A stretch of DNA of 64,000 nucleotides from JBCCBV01 sp039033855 (GCA_039033855.1 JBCCBV010000007.1:1-64000), one strand, 5' to 3'; positions 24,775 through 37,324 are shown, numbered from the stretch's first letter. Notes: generated from the letters alone by a model not told the origin. A program made the numbers and translations.

Positions 24775-26913
24775 GTGGGCATCGCCCGCCCGCCTTTCGA
24801 CATCTCGATCCGTTCGCTCGCCCGACCGAATCGCACGGCCTGCGGCTTGGGCCTCGCCATGGCGATGGCGCTGGCGGCCTTGTCCATCGGCTGCGAGTCC
24901 AACCGCGGCGGCGTGCGCCCGACCGCGCTGCCGCCGGGCCAGACCTTCTCCGGCCCGATTGAGATGCGCGGCTCGGTCGGTTCGTACGCCTCGTTCGGCA
25001 GCATCGGACCCGAACTCGTCAGCGGCTACGGCTTGGTGGTTGGGCTCGACGGCACCGGCTCGTCCGAGGTGCCCGCGTTCTTGCGCGACTGGCTGCTCAA
25101 CGAGATGCGCCGCCAAGGCGTGGGCTCGGCCCGCTACGCCGGCACGCTTCGGGCCAGCCCCGAGCAGCTGCTCCAGAGCACCGACACCGCCGTGGTCGAA
25201 GTGCAAGGGTTCCGCCCGGCCGGGGCCGATGTCGGCCGACGCTTCGACCTGTTGGTCACCGCCGCGGACACGCAGACCACCTCGCTCGAAGGCGGCTGGC
25301 TCTGGACCTGCGACCTCGCTTTCCAAGGCCTGCAAGGGCCGGTGCAGTTCTCCCAGCCGCTGGCCCGGGCCGGCGGTCCGCTCTACATCGACCCGCTGGG
25401 CGCGATTGAAGACGCCCCCGACGATTCCCTCGCCCCGCCGGGCACGCCACGGCTCGACGAGCGTTTGCCGCGCGAGGACCAGGCCACACGCCTGCGACGC
25501 CGGGCCGTGATCGTTGGTGGCGGGCGGGTGACCCAGGCGCGCAACATCGAGATGGTCCTGAACCAGGGCAGCTGGCGCGTCGCCGATCTGGTGCGCGACC
25601 GCATCAACGAGCGATTCCCCATGGAGGCCGGCGCCCGGGTCCAGACCGCCGAGGCCCGCAACAGCCTGCTGATCCAGCTCAACATCCCCCAGCGGTTCCA
25701 GAACGAGCCCGAGCGCTTCGTCAACCTGGTGCAGTACCTGTTCACCCAGCGCACCCCGGGCTTTGCCCCGCGCAAGCTCGACGAATTGATGACCCAGCTT
25801 TCCGCCCCCGAGCCGGCGGTGTCGGCGGTGGAAGTCGTCTACGCCGCCCAGGCCATGGGCCCGAGCGCGCTGCCCGTGCTCGCCCGGTGGTACGACGCGC
25901 CCGAGCTCGAGACCCGCCTGGTCGCGCTCGAAGCCGGCGCCCGGCTGGGCGACCCGCTGGCCGTCGAACCCCTGGCCGAACTCGCCCGAGAGCAGGGCCC
26001 CGCGGTCCGCATCGCCGCCGCCCAGGCCCTGGCCAACATGCCCCGCAGCCTCATCGGTCGCGACGCGCTCCGCCAGATGCTCGTCGACCCCGACCCGGAC
26101 GTGCGCATCGCCGCGTATCAGGCCATGTCGGTCCGCCCCGGCCCGCTCATCGACCGCTACGTGATGGCCGACCCCGAGACCGGCCGGATCAAACTCCTGC
26201 TCGACATGGTCAATGTCGACGACCCGATGCTGTTCATCGACGCCCGCGGCACGCCGCGCATCGTGGTGTTCAACCCGGCCATGGGCTTCGAGCCCGGCGC
26301 CATCGGTCGGGCGCTCGACGGCCGGCTCATGGGCCGCCTGGTCCAAGCCGAAACCCCGGTCTTGGCCCCCAACCCGCCCGCGACAGAGGATGCGCACTCC
26401 GACGCCGACGTCGAGCTCGGCTCGCAAGCCGGACCTGATTCTGCAGCGCAGGCGGCGCCCGCCGGGTCGCGCCTGCCGGTGGATTACCTGGACCTGTTCT
26501 TTCAGAAGCCCGACCAGGAGGGCACCGAGCGGCTCAAGCTCCAGCCCGACGTGGCGAACTTTATCTTCACCCTGGCCCACCGCCCGACCCAGGGCAACCC
26601 CCGCAAGGGGCTGGATATGAGCTTTCCCGAGGTGGTCGACTCGCTGGTCGGGTTCCAAACCGCCGGCGCTATCGGCGCCCCGCTTCAGGCCCGGGTGAGC
26701 CCTCTGGTGGCCCAGGTTCGCCAAGCCGAAGGCCGGCAGGGCCCGCTCCGCCGAGCCTCGGGCGCCGCGCAGATCGAAGGCGCCGTGCCCGACGGCGAAC
26801 CCGACCCCGACGCCACCGGCGGATCGTTCTTCGACCCCTTCGACGGGCAGGCCCCGCCCGACCTGCTCGGCCCCGACCCGCCCGCGGACGCCGACCCGCC
26901 CCGGCGACGCTGA
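24775..26913 (+). CDS. Lipoprotein with flagellar P-ring (FlgI)-like domain and HEAT-like repeats
   Basis: A 712-residue exported protein. A basic N-terminus and hydrophobic stretch end in LAALSIGC, a lipobox with Cys40. The first half resembles FlgI: ELVSGYGLVVGLDGTGSSEV, DTAVVEVQGFRPAGADVGRR, FDLLVTAADTQTTSLEGG and VGGGRVTQARNIEMVLNQG. From about residue 340 to 450 there are HEAT/armadillo-type helical pairs (for example GPAVRIAAAQALANMP and DPDVRIAAYQAMSVRP), then a beta-rich region and a Pro/Asp-rich tail. FlgI itself is about 370 residues, unlipidated, and forms the periplasmic bushing round the rod. GTG 24775 gives a full lipoprotein signal; ATG 24859 is the alternative. Whether it replaces FlgI or is a separate planctomycete protein is not known to me. 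Confidence 0.75.
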   Translation: MGIARPPFDISIRSLARPNRTACGLGLAMAMALAALSIGCESNRGGVRPTALPPGQTFSGPIEMRGSVGSYASFGSIGPELVSGYGLVVGLDGTGSSEVPAFLRDWLLNEMRRQGVGSARYAGTLRASPEQLLQSTDTAVVEVQGFRPAGADVGRRFDLLVTAADTQTTSLEGGWLWTCDLAFQGLQGPVQFSQPLARAGGPLYIDPLGAIEDAPDDSLAPPGTPRLDERLPREDQATRLRRRAVIVGGGRVTQARNIEMVLNQGSWRVADLVRDRINERFPMEAGARVQTAEARNSLLIQLNIPQRFQNEPERFVNLVQYLFTQRTPGFAPRKLDELMTQLSAPEPAVSAVEVVYAAQAMGPSALPVLARWYDAPELETRLVALEAGARLGDPLAVEPLAELAREQGPAVRIAAAQALANMPRSLIGRDALRQMLVDPDPDVRIAAYQAMSVRPGPLIDRYVMADPETGRIKLLLDMVNVDDPMLFIDARGTPRIVVFNPAMGFEPGAIGRALDGRLMGRLVQAETPVLAPNPPATEDAHSDADVELGSQAGPDSAAQAAPAGSRLPVDYLDLFFQKPDQEGTERLKLQPDVANFIFTLAHRPTQGNPRKGLDMSFPEVVDSLVGFQTAGAIGAPLQARVSPLVAQVRQAEGRQGPLRRASGAAQIEGAVPDGEPDPDATGGSFFDPFDGQAPPDLLGPDPPADADPPRRR

Positions 26914-26941
26914 CCGGCGTTCGCCCGGGCCAAAGGGCGAT

Positions 26942-26972
26942 TTGACGGACCGGGCCCCCTTAGACCGATAAT
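26942..26972 (+). promoter_or_regulatory. Possible sigma-70-type promoter of smc
   Basis: TTGACG (26942-26947, 5 of 6) and GATAAT (26967-26972, 5 of 6) are separated by 19 bases, slightly longer than usual. They lie about 155 bases before the smc start. A small hairpin (TCGCCC 26921-26926 with GGGCGA 26935-26940, followed by TTT) directly precedes it and may weakly end the upstream transcript. Confidence 0.4.
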
Positions 26973-27127
26973 GTGACAGCGCAGCCGCCCTCAGCGGGCC
27001 TGTGCGCTGCCCCGAGGGCTCAGCCCGCCGGCACGGAGGCGTTTCCGGCCGAGCGCATGGCGGCCCCTACCCCGCCCGTACCGCGACCGGACCGTCGGCC
27101 GCGGAGAACCGGATCGGAGCCTTGCCC

Positions 27128-31219
<4,092 letters not shown>

Positions 31220-31275
31220 GGCAGTGATGTAAGTCACGCTAAGGGGCCAACGCGCGATCTGTCTAGCCAGCCCCA

Positions 31276-32466
31276 TCAATCCAGCGTTGCCGAAGGCGTC
31301 ACGCCCGGGTGGTTTTGCGCGTCGAACTCGTTGACCCGGTCGATGAGCCGACGGAACGTGCCGTACGCCCGCTTGTTGCTCGGCCAGTGCAGCCGGCAGA
31401 GCTTCGGCCAGGCGTTGCGCTCTTCGTCCAACGGCCCGGGCGACTGCTCGAACCGGCCCTCGGGCAGCAGCAGCGCGTCTTGGAACTCCTCCTGCAACGC
31501 TTCGACCTGTGTGTCGGTTAGCGGGCGGCGCAGCCGGATCACGTGGCGGTTGCGCACGAAGCGCTCGGAGTGGTAGTTGCGGTAGAAGCCGGCCAAGTGG
31601 TCCGCAGCGGCCTCGGGGTCCTGGAACGCGTGGTACAGCGAAAGGTCTTCCGGGCTGATGAACCCGCCTTCGAGCAGCGACTTGCGGGTGTAGTTGTCCC
31701 AGTGTTTCCAGTAGTTGATGCCGCCTTGTTCGGGCGTGGGTTCGCAGAGCACCACGGGCGCCATGGGGGCCTTGCCGGTCTGGATGAGCGTGAGGGCTTC
31801 GTACAGCTCGTCCTGCGTGCCGTACCCGCCGGGGAACATGCCCACGGCCGAGGCCTGCCAGAGGAACATCAGCTTGCGGGTGAAGAAGTAGCGGAAGGTG
31901 ATGAGCTTTTCGTCGCCCACGATCACGTCGTTGGCGCTGGTTTCAAAGGGCAGGCGGATCGACACGCCGAACGACGCGTCGCGCTGCGCGCCCACGTGTC
32001 CGGCCCGCATGATGCCGTCGCCGGCGCCGGTGATGACCATCCAGCCGCGTCGGGCGATGGCTTCGCCAAAGGCGATGCAGGCGTGATAGTCCGGGTGGTC
32101 TTCCGGCGTTCGGGCCGAGCCGAAGATGCTGACCTTGCGCACGTGTTTGTACGGGCGGAAGACCTTGAGCGCGTAGCGCAGCTCTTTAAGGCTTTGCGAG
32201 ATGAGCTTCACTTCGCCGCCGTCGGCGCCGTCGGCGTGGAGCTTGAGCGCGGTGTGGACCACCTCGCGCAGGCGCTTGCCGTAGAGCGAGTCGACCGACA
32301 CGCCTGCGTCGCCCAGCAGCGCGTCCATCTGGGCCACGAGCGCGGCGTCGCCGGTACGGGCGCCGTCGGGGTTGGCGGGCAGGTCGTCCGGGGCGCCGGT
32401 ATGGCTGGTGGGCGAGAAGGCGGGGCGGTCGGCGTCGGGGGTGGTTTCGGGCGTGGAGTCGGTCAT
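31276..32466 (-). CDS. LOG-family (TIGR00730-like) protein
   Basis: A 396-residue protein with the Rossmann-like LOG/lysine-decarboxylase-like fold. Hallmarks are VSIFGSARTPEDHPDY, MVITGAGDGIMRAGHVGA and the phosphoribohydrolase motif PGGYGTQDELYEALTLIQTG, which binds the nucleotide and carries the catalytic glutamate. Small LOG members release cytokinin-type bases from nucleotides. This longer subgroup, with about 70 residues before and 130 after the core, is probably a nucleotide monophosphate glycosidase of unknown substrate. ATG 32466 is used. It converges on smc and diverges from ppa. Confidence 0.8.
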   Translation of the reverse strand: MTDSTPETTPDADRPAFSPTSHTGAPDDLPANPDGARTGDAALVAQMDALLGDAGVSVDSLYGKRLREVVHTALKLHADGADGGEVKLISQSLKELRYALKVFRPYKHVRKVSIFGSARTPEDHPDYHACIAFGEAIARRGWMVITGAGDGIMRAGHVGAQRDASFGVSIRLPFETSANDVIVGDEKLITFRYFFTRKLMFLWQASAVGMFPGGYGTQDELYEALTLIQTGKAPMAPVVLCEPTPEQGGINYWKHWDNYTRKSLLEGGFISPEDLSLYHAFQDPEAAADHLAGFYRNYHSERFVRNRHVIRLRRPLTDTQVEALQEEFQDALLLPEGRFEQSPGPLDEERNAWPKLCRLHWPSNKRAYGTFRRLIDRVNEFDAQNHPGVTPSATLD

Positions 32467-32668
32467 CGGGTTCGGGCAGGGTGGCTGGGTGGACGGATGG
32501 AACGGGTTGGGGTCGTTCTTGGCAGGCCGGATCACCCAGCGTAAGGGTTCACGGCCTGAACCGAGCAAGACTCTCGATCGCGACGGTCACAAGGTTCCGC
32601 CGCCCGACCCCCGCGGGGGTTTACACTCTCGCCGTCGCTTGCTCGTTTCCTCTTGCAAAGAGAGCCTT

Positions 32669-33256
32669 ATGCCGCTGCCCAACCGTTACATGCACGTGCC
32701 CGCCGGGCCAAACCCGCCCGCGTCGGTCAACTGCATCGTGGAGATCACCAAGGGCACGCGCAACAAGTTCGAGGTCGACAAGGCCACCGGGCTGCTCAAG
32801 CTCGACCGGTACCTGTTCAGCTCGGCCCACTACCCGGGCGACTACGGCTTTGTGCCCCAGACCCTCGCGGAAGACGGCGACCCGCTCGACGTCATCGTCA
32901 TGGTCAACGAGCCCACGTTCTCCGGCTGCCTGATCGAGGCCCGGCCGTTGGGTCTGTTCCGCATGACCGACAAGGGCGACAACGACTTCAAGGTGTTGGC
33001 CGTGCCCAGCAGCGACCCGATCTTCTCGGATTATGAAGACCTTTCGCGCGTGCCGCCGCACTTTCTACGCGAGGTCGAACACTTCTTCGCCACCTACAAA
33101 GAGCTCGAAGGCGGCAAGGTCGTCACCATGGGTTGGCAGGGTGAGGCCGAGGCGCACCAGGAGATCCTCGATTGCATGGAGCGCTACCGCGCCGCCAACC
33201 CCCGCCGGGCCGGCGACGCCGACGACGTCAACGCGCTGGATGCCAGGGGGCGGTAG
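32669..33256 (+). CDS. ppa: Inorganic pyrophosphatase (family I)
   Basis: A 195-residue soluble enzyme that hydrolyses pyrophosphate to phosphate and drives biosynthetic reactions. The signature region has FEVDKATGLLKLDRYL, YPGDYGFVPQTLAEDGDPLD (with the catalytic Asp residues), GLFRMTDKGDNDFKVLAVP, and a C-terminal HFFATYKELEGGKV. Length and residues match family I magnesium-dependent enzymes. ATG 32669 follows a purine-rich GCAAAGAGAG stretch. The roughly 200-base gap upstream is shared with the divergent LOG gene. Confidence 0.96.
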   Translation: MPLPNRYMHVPAGPNPPASVNCIVEITKGTRNKFEVDKATGLLKLDRYLFSSAHYPGDYGFVPQTLAEDGDPLDVIVMVNEPTFSGCLIEARPLGLFRMTDKGDNDFKVLAVPSSDPIFSDYEDLSRVPPHFLREVEHFFATYKELEGGKVVTMGWQGEAEAHQEILDCMERYRAANPRRAGDADDVNALDARGR

Positions 33257-33276
33257 GGCAACGGCTCGAAGGCGGG

Positions 33277-33516
33277 TCAGAACAACCCGTTGAACACGAG
33301 CACGCTCAGCAACGCCAGGGCGATGGCGACGCACAACAGCAAGGCGCGCACGGTATTTTTCCCATTTCGGTAGCTCTTGCGCCACCCCAGGTCGCCGGCG
33401 GGGTATCCGCAGCTTGGGCAGATCTCGCCGGACCCGGTGATGGCCGCTCCGCACTCCGGGCACATCGGCGGCCGGGCCGATGCGATTTTTGGCGGGTCGG
33501 GCCTCTTTGGCGTCAT
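33277..33516 (-). CDS. Small zinc-ribbon membrane protein
   Basis: A 79-residue protein with a rubredoxin-like zinc ribbon, CPECGAAITGSGEICPSCGY (about residues 19-38), then a basic segment (GWRKSYRNGKN) and one C-terminal membrane helix (ALLLCVAIALALLSVLVF). It is a short paralogue of the next gene upstream, which has the same order of parts. The function of such zinc-ribbon tail-anchored proteins is unknown. The two genes are 37 bases apart and probably co-transcribed. It starts at ATG 33516. Confidence 0.7.
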   Translation of the reverse strand: MTPKRPDPPKIASARPPMCPECGAAITGSGEICPSCGYPAGDLGWRKSYRNGKNTVRALLLCVAIALALLSVLVFNGLF

Positions 33517-33553
33517 CTCGCGGCTCGGTACGAACTTGCGGAGAGCGCCGGGC

Positions 33554-33835
33554 TCAACGCAGCGCGCCCAGCAGCAGCAGCAGCAGCAGCCCGCCGACGC
33601 AGGCGAAGACGACGACCGGCCCCCACGGGCTCTTCCGGCCGGGCACGCCCTCGTTTTTCCACGCCTCGCCGCTGGGGAACGCGTAGCCGCACTTGTGGCA
33701 GATCTCGGTGTAGGCCGACACCTCGGCGCCGCACTCCGGGCAGGGCGCCAGGTCGGGTTCGTCGCCGTCGTCCATCAGGTGGGCGTCGTGTTCGCCCGGG
33801 CCTTCAGGGTCGAGGTCGTGGTAGTCGTCGTGCAC
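33554..33835 (-). CDS. Small zinc-ribbon membrane protein
   Basis: A 93-residue protein. A His/Asp/Glu-rich N-terminus (HDDYHDLDPEG) precedes a zinc ribbon (CPECGAEVSAYTEICHKCGY) and a C-terminal membrane helix (VVVFACVGGLLLLLLLGAL). Its ribbon matches that of the neighbour downstream (CPECGA, EIC, CGY), so the pair looks like a tandem duplication. The start is GTG 33835, with ATG 33775 as an alternative that would drop the acidic N-terminus. The leucine run is encoded by a pure trinucleotide repeat. Confidence 0.65.
   Translation of the reverse strand: MHDDYHDLDPEGPGEHDAHLMDDGDEPDLAPCPECGAEVSAYTEICHKCGYAFPSGEAWKNEGVPGRKSPWGPVVVFACVGGLLLLLLLGALR
33570..33590 (+). repeat. Trinucleotide microsatellite (AGC)7 inside a gene
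   Basis: Seven perfect AGC units on the plus strand read as CTG leucine codons in the membrane helix of the minus-strand zinc-ribbon gene. Slippage would change the helix length in frame without destroying the protein. Confidence 0.85.
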
Positions 33836-33947
33836 GCGAGCAGTGTCGACTTTCGATGGACGAATGTCGAGCGTCGATTTTCTAACCGCGCGCAAAAGGC
33901 TGTTGACGAGTCATTTGTTGTTCGCAATTCGTAACTCGCAACGGCCC

Positions 33948-35102
33948 TCAGTCGTTGTTCGCCGCGCGGAGCTCGCCGAGGGTCAAGGCGTGTTCGATGC
34001 GGACGTCGCCGTGGCCGTCGTAGCCTCGGAGGGTCACCGCGGGGTCGGGCCTGGACCAGTCGATTTGGATGACGCCGTAGTTATCGAAGCGGAACGGGTC
34101 GCCGATGCGGAAGCGGTTGGCTTCGCGCACGGTTTCTTCTTCCCGCCCTCGGGCGGCCCACCAGTTCAAGCCGCTCGACGTGAAATCGACGGCCTGATAA
34201 GGCCCGATGTCGGGGTCGATCGACAGCTCCATCAGGTGGCGGTCGCCAGAGACGAACACGATGCCCGAGGCGCCGGTGGAGTCGATCAGGTCGAACAAAC
34301 GCCTGCGCTCGGCGGGGAAGTTGCCCCAGGTCTCCCAGCCGTGCTCGTCGGCGACAACCTGCACGCTCGAGACGACGATGCGCAAGTCGGCGGGCTCCTC
34401 GAGCGCGGTTTCTAGCCAGGCCCACTGCGCTTCGCCCAAGAAAGCGGGGTTGTGGTCGGCGGGGTGTGCGGCATAAGGCCCGCGCCCGCTGACCCGGCCG
34501 AGCGGGTTGCGGTGGAGAGGGCCGCGGTGGTAGCGCGTGTCGAGCACGATGACTTGCGTCCGCTTGCCCACGGGGCCGAACGCCCACGAGCCGTAGACGC
34601 CTTCCTGATCCCAACGAGGTGAGCCGGCCGCTTCGCCGTAGAACTCGAGCAGGGCGGTTTGCGCGCCGGCCTTGAACGTCAGCTCGGCGCCGGCGTCGTT
34701 CAGGCCGTAGTCGTGGTCGTCCCACGTGGCGAGCATCGGGACGTTCTGGCGGAACCGGGCAAACGCCGGGCGGTCGGCCAGGCCGGCGTAGGCGTCGTGG
34801 ATGTCTTGCAGGGTGATCTCGCGGAAACGCCGGTCGAGGTCGGCGTACATGTTGTCGCCGATGAACAAGAACAGGTCCGGCTCGTGCTCGGCGATGTCGT
34901 CCCAGATCGGTTGGGGGTCTTCTTGATTGGCGCAGGAACCGAAGGCGATGACGCTAAGCACCGCGTCGGCCGACGGCAGTTCGGCCAGGTCGTCGCGCCC
35001 GTGGCCGGGTTCCGTGGCGGCGGGAGACTGGCAGCCTGCTGCGAAGACAAACACGCACAGCGCGGACAGGCACACCAGGACGTTCGGTAAACGCAAGGCC
35101 AT
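33948..35102 (-). CDS. PhoD-like metallophosphatase lipoprotein
   Basis: A 384-residue exported phosphoesterase. The signal ends in a lipobox (FVFAAGC, Cys about 24). The PhoD-type catalytic domain has VIAFGSCANQEDPQPIW, FLFIGDNMYADLDRR (metal-binding Asp/Asn), MLATWDDHDYGLNDAG (Asp-His-Asp triad) and GIVFVSGDRHLMELS (Gly-Asp-Arg-His). Family members cleave phosphate mono- or diesters, some acting as alkaline phosphatase D. Membrane anchoring suggests phosphate scavenging in the periplasm or outside. ATG 35102 lies 39 bases downstream of the nitroreductase stop on the same strand. Confidence 0.85.
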   Translation of the reverse strand: MALRLPNVLVCLSALCVFVFAAGCQSPAATEPGHGRDDLAELPSADAVLSVIAFGSCANQEDPQPIWDDIAEHEPDLFLFIGDNMYADLDRRFREITLQDIHDAYAGLADRPAFARFRQNVPMLATWDDHDYGLNDAGAELTFKAGAQTALLEFYGEAAGSPRWDQEGVYGSWAFGPVGKRTQVIVLDTRYHRGPLHRNPLGRVSGRGPYAAHPADHNPAFLGEAQWAWLETALEEPADLRIVVSSVQVVADEHGWETWGNFPAERRRLFDLIDSTGASGIVFVSGDRHLMELSIDPDIGPYQAVDFTSSGLNWWAARGREEETVREANRFRIGDPFRFDNYGVIQIDWSRPDPAVTLRGYDGHGDVRIEHALTLGELRAANND

Positions 35103-35141
35103 AGCAGGTCTCCTCGGATCGGGTTGCGTCGTGTCGGGCGG

Positions 35142-35744
35142 TCAGAAGCCGTCGGTGAACAGGACCTCGTCCAGCGGAAGCTGCCCGGGCTTGGGCCAGG
35201 GGTCTTTCGTGCCCTTGCCGATGGCGACCATCGGCCCCATGCAGTGGTCGGCCGGCAGCTTGACCAAGTCGGCGACCTTGTCGGCGTCGAAGCCGATCAT
35301 CGGGCACGACTCCAGCCCCATCGCCTTGGCGGCCAGCATGAGCGTCTGCATCGCCATGCCGATGGACCGCTGGGCCTCGTCGCGCTGGAGCTGGTCGTTG
35401 CCTTGGTGGAACGGACCCATCCAGCCGACGAGCAGTTCGGCGACTTGTTCAGGCGCGTTCCGCCAATAGCGGTCGGGGTCTTTGGTCCAGGCTTTGATGT
35501 CGCCGGTCATCAGCACCAGGAGCGAGGCATCGGTCATCTGCGCCTGGTCGTTGCCGACCGCGCGGACCTGCTGCCGCAGCGCCTTGTCGCGGATCACCAC
35601 GAATCGCCAGTGCTGGATGTTGAAGCTGGTGGGCGACTGAATCGTCGCCTCGAACAGCTTTCGCTCGTCCTCGGCCGACACCACGTGGTCGGGGTCGAAG
35701 TGCTTTACGGCCCGTCGCTGATAGATCGCTTCCAACGTGTCCAT
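35142..35744 (-). CDS. Nitroreductase-family flavoprotein
   Basis: A 200-residue FMN-dependent oxidoreductase. The N-terminal MDTLEAIYQRRAVKHFDPD holds the Arg-Arg/Ser FMN-binding pattern; SPTSFNIQHWRFVVIRD is the typical second motif; the C-terminal part has AAKAMGLESCPMIGFDADKV and a Gly-Lys GKGTKD segment. Such enzymes reduce nitro groups or quinones with NAD(P)H; the physiological substrate is unknown. Length is normal. ATG 35744 is used. It precedes the PhoD-like gene on the same strand. Confidence 0.88.
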   Translation of the reverse strand: MDTLEAIYQRRAVKHFDPDHVVSAEDERKLFEATIQSPTSFNIQHWRFVVIRDKALRQQVRAVGNDQAQMTDASLLVLMTGDIKAWTKDPDRYWRNAPEQVAELLVGWMGPFHQGNDQLQRDEAQRSIGMAMQTLMLAAKAMGLESCPMIGFDADKVADLVKLPADHCMGPMVAIGKGTKDPWPKPGQLPLDEVLFTDGF

Positions 35745-35839
35745 ATCGGTCGGCTCCTGGTGAAGACAAGCAAGGCAGGCCCGACGCCGGCGCGTTCGGG
35801 CGTGGGTGTTTCGAGTCGTCGTCAGGATAGGCTCGGGTG

Positions 35840-36502
35840 ATGGGCCGTGCGGACGCGCAATCCAAGGGTGCGGGCGGGCCGCGCCGGGGTCAGTCCGGCG
35901 GCGGGCGCGGCCGATCCGACCCCGGGCCGAGGGGCGAGCGCATCGCCGAGCGTTGCCTGCGCAAGCGCGGCTACCGCCTGCTCGCTCGGAGCTTGGCGCT
36001 CCGCCCGGGCGAGATCGACCTGCTCATGGAAACGCCCGACCGCTCGGCCGTGGTGGTGGTCGAGGTCAAAACCCGCGAGCACGCGCCGACTTCTCCGCCG
36101 CGAAGCGGCCGTAACGCTGGGGGCGATTCCGGGGTCAACGCTGTGGGCGACTCCGGGGGCGGGGCGGACCCGTTTGCGCCCGAGCTCCGCGTCGGCCCGG
36201 CCAAGCAGCGCAAGCTCGAGCAACTCGGCGCGGCGTTGTTGCGCGACCCGCGCGCCGCCGGGCGATCGATCCGCTTCGATGTGGTCGCCGTGGAGCTGAA
36301 CGACCCGCCGAGGCGGCAAGCAGGCTTGCGAACGGCCCCGCCCCCGCACCCGGGTGCGTCCGCCGTATCCGAAGCCCAACGGCCGCGCATGCGACTCTCT
36401 TCCCGTTTACCCCGCGCGCTCTTGCTCGCCCTGGAAGCGCTGGGCCTGAACCCGCGGGTGCGCGTACGCCATTACCCCGATGCGTTTCGGTCGCAGCGGT
36501 AG
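35840..36502 (+). CDS. UPF0102/YraN-like endonuclease-fold protein, extended
   Basis: A 220-residue protein whose core matches YraN: GERIAERCLRKRGYRLLARS, then RPGEIDLLME and VVVVEVKTRE, the Glu-Asp-(Glu-x-Lys) pattern of restriction-endonuclease-like folds. YraN is usually about 120 residues. Here a roughly 30-residue Gly/Asp-rich insert with an internal near-repeat (GGDSGV then GDSGGG) breaks the core after the catalytic Lys, and a C-terminal arm of about 60 residues follows KQRKLEQLGAALL. Function in the family is unclear, perhaps DNA repair or recombination. ATG 35840 is chosen; GTG 35837 immediately before it is equally possible. Confidence 0.75.
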   Translation: MGRADAQSKGAGGPRRGQSGGGRGRSDPGPRGERIAERCLRKRGYRLLARSLALRPGEIDLLMETPDRSAVVVVEVKTREHAPTSPPRSGRNAGGDSGVNAVGDSGGGADPFAPELRVGPAKQRKLEQLGAALLRDPRAAGRSIRFDVVAVELNDPPRRQAGLRTAPPPHPGASAVSEAQRPRMRLSSRLPRALLLALEALGLNPRVRVRHYPDAFRSQR

Positions 36503-36520
36503 CGCCGCGTCGGTCTGGGG

Positions 36521-37324
36521 TTAGTCGCGCCGCAGGCCGTCCCACACGTCGAACTGGGCGTCGTTCCACATCGGGTCGGCGTCTACGCCGGTGATGACCG
36601 ACAGGTCGTCATTGAACGCCGAGCGATCGACCCAGTCCAGCCCCGCGTCGGCGTAGAGCACGTGCACGCCATCCACGTGCCGGTTGTCCACCCGCGCCGG
36701 GAACCCCACCGCGTCGGCCAGCAGCGGCTGCCCGGGTTCGAGCGTGTCCAGCGAAACCCACTCGGGCGGCTCGGCGCCGAAACCCCAGTCGAGGAAGGGA
36801 AACGACGCGTACCCGCCTTGCACGTTGATCCCCTCGGCGCCCGGCGAGCCGGGGGGCGACCACGGGTTCTCCGCCGAATCAAACTGCCGGTCGGGCGCCG
36901 TCTCGGCTGGGCAGTAGATCGTCTCGGGCGTCTCTAGAAGACCGGCCGTGTAGAGGTGGCCGAAGAGTACGTGTTTCCCGATGCCGCTCGATCCGCCATT
37001 GCTGTAGACCATCGTGTTCCACTGCGCCTTGCCGCCGCGGTACCCAAGGGGCAGCCGCCCGTCGCGGTCGTTGGCGAACACATAGAGCATCTGGTGGGTG
37101 CTGCGGAGGTTGCTCCGGCACTGGGTTTCGGTCGCCGTGGTCCGCGCCGCCGAGAGCACCGGCAGCAGGATGCCGATCAACAGCGCGATGATCGCGATGA
37201 CCACCAGCAATTCGATCAGCGTGAACCCCCCGGAACGACCCCCGGAACGACCCCCGGAAGTTCCCCAGCCAGCGCGCGCAGGCAATGGGTGAGCCCGCAG
37301 TTGGCCTGGGCGGACGCGCCTCAC
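36521..37324 (-). CDS. Prepilin-like protein with N-terminal methylation motif
   Basis: A 267-residue type II secretion/pilin-like protein. After a leader comes GGFTLIELLVVIAIIALLIG, a prepilin peptidase site (cut between Gly and Phe, Glu at +5) and membrane-assembly helix. The mature part has RSNLRSTHQMLYVFANDRDG and a C-terminal VDGVHVLYADAG, features of the many prepilin-like proteins of planctomycetes. The GTG at 37324 overlaps the stop of the sugar dehydrogenase (GTGA), implying translational coupling. The resulting leader of about 33 residues is much longer than the usual 6-15, and part of it is encoded by a 12-bp repeat. A TTG start about 40 bases downstream would shorten it. Confidence 0.75.
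   Translation of the reverse strand: MRRVRPGQLRAHPLPARAGWGTSGGRSGGRSGGFTLIELLVVIAIIALLIGILLPVLSAARTTATETQCRSNLRSTHQMLYVFANDRDGRLPLGYRGGKAQWNTMVYSNGGSSGIGKHVLFGHLYTAGLLETPETIYCPAETAPDRQFDSAENPWSPPGSPGAEGINVQGGYASFPFLDWGFGAEPPEWVSLDTLEPGQPLLADAVGFPARVDNRHVDGVHVLYADAGLDWVDRSAFNDDLSVITGVDADPMWNDAQFDVWDGLRRD
37229..37260 (+). repeat. 12-bp tandem repeat in the prepilin leader
   Basis: CCCGGAACGACC occurs at 37229-37240 and 37241-37252, with a partial third copy to 37260. On the minus strand it encodes Gly-Gly-Arg-Ser units immediately before the prepilin peptidase cleavage site, so copy number would change leader length in frame. Confidence 0.75.
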
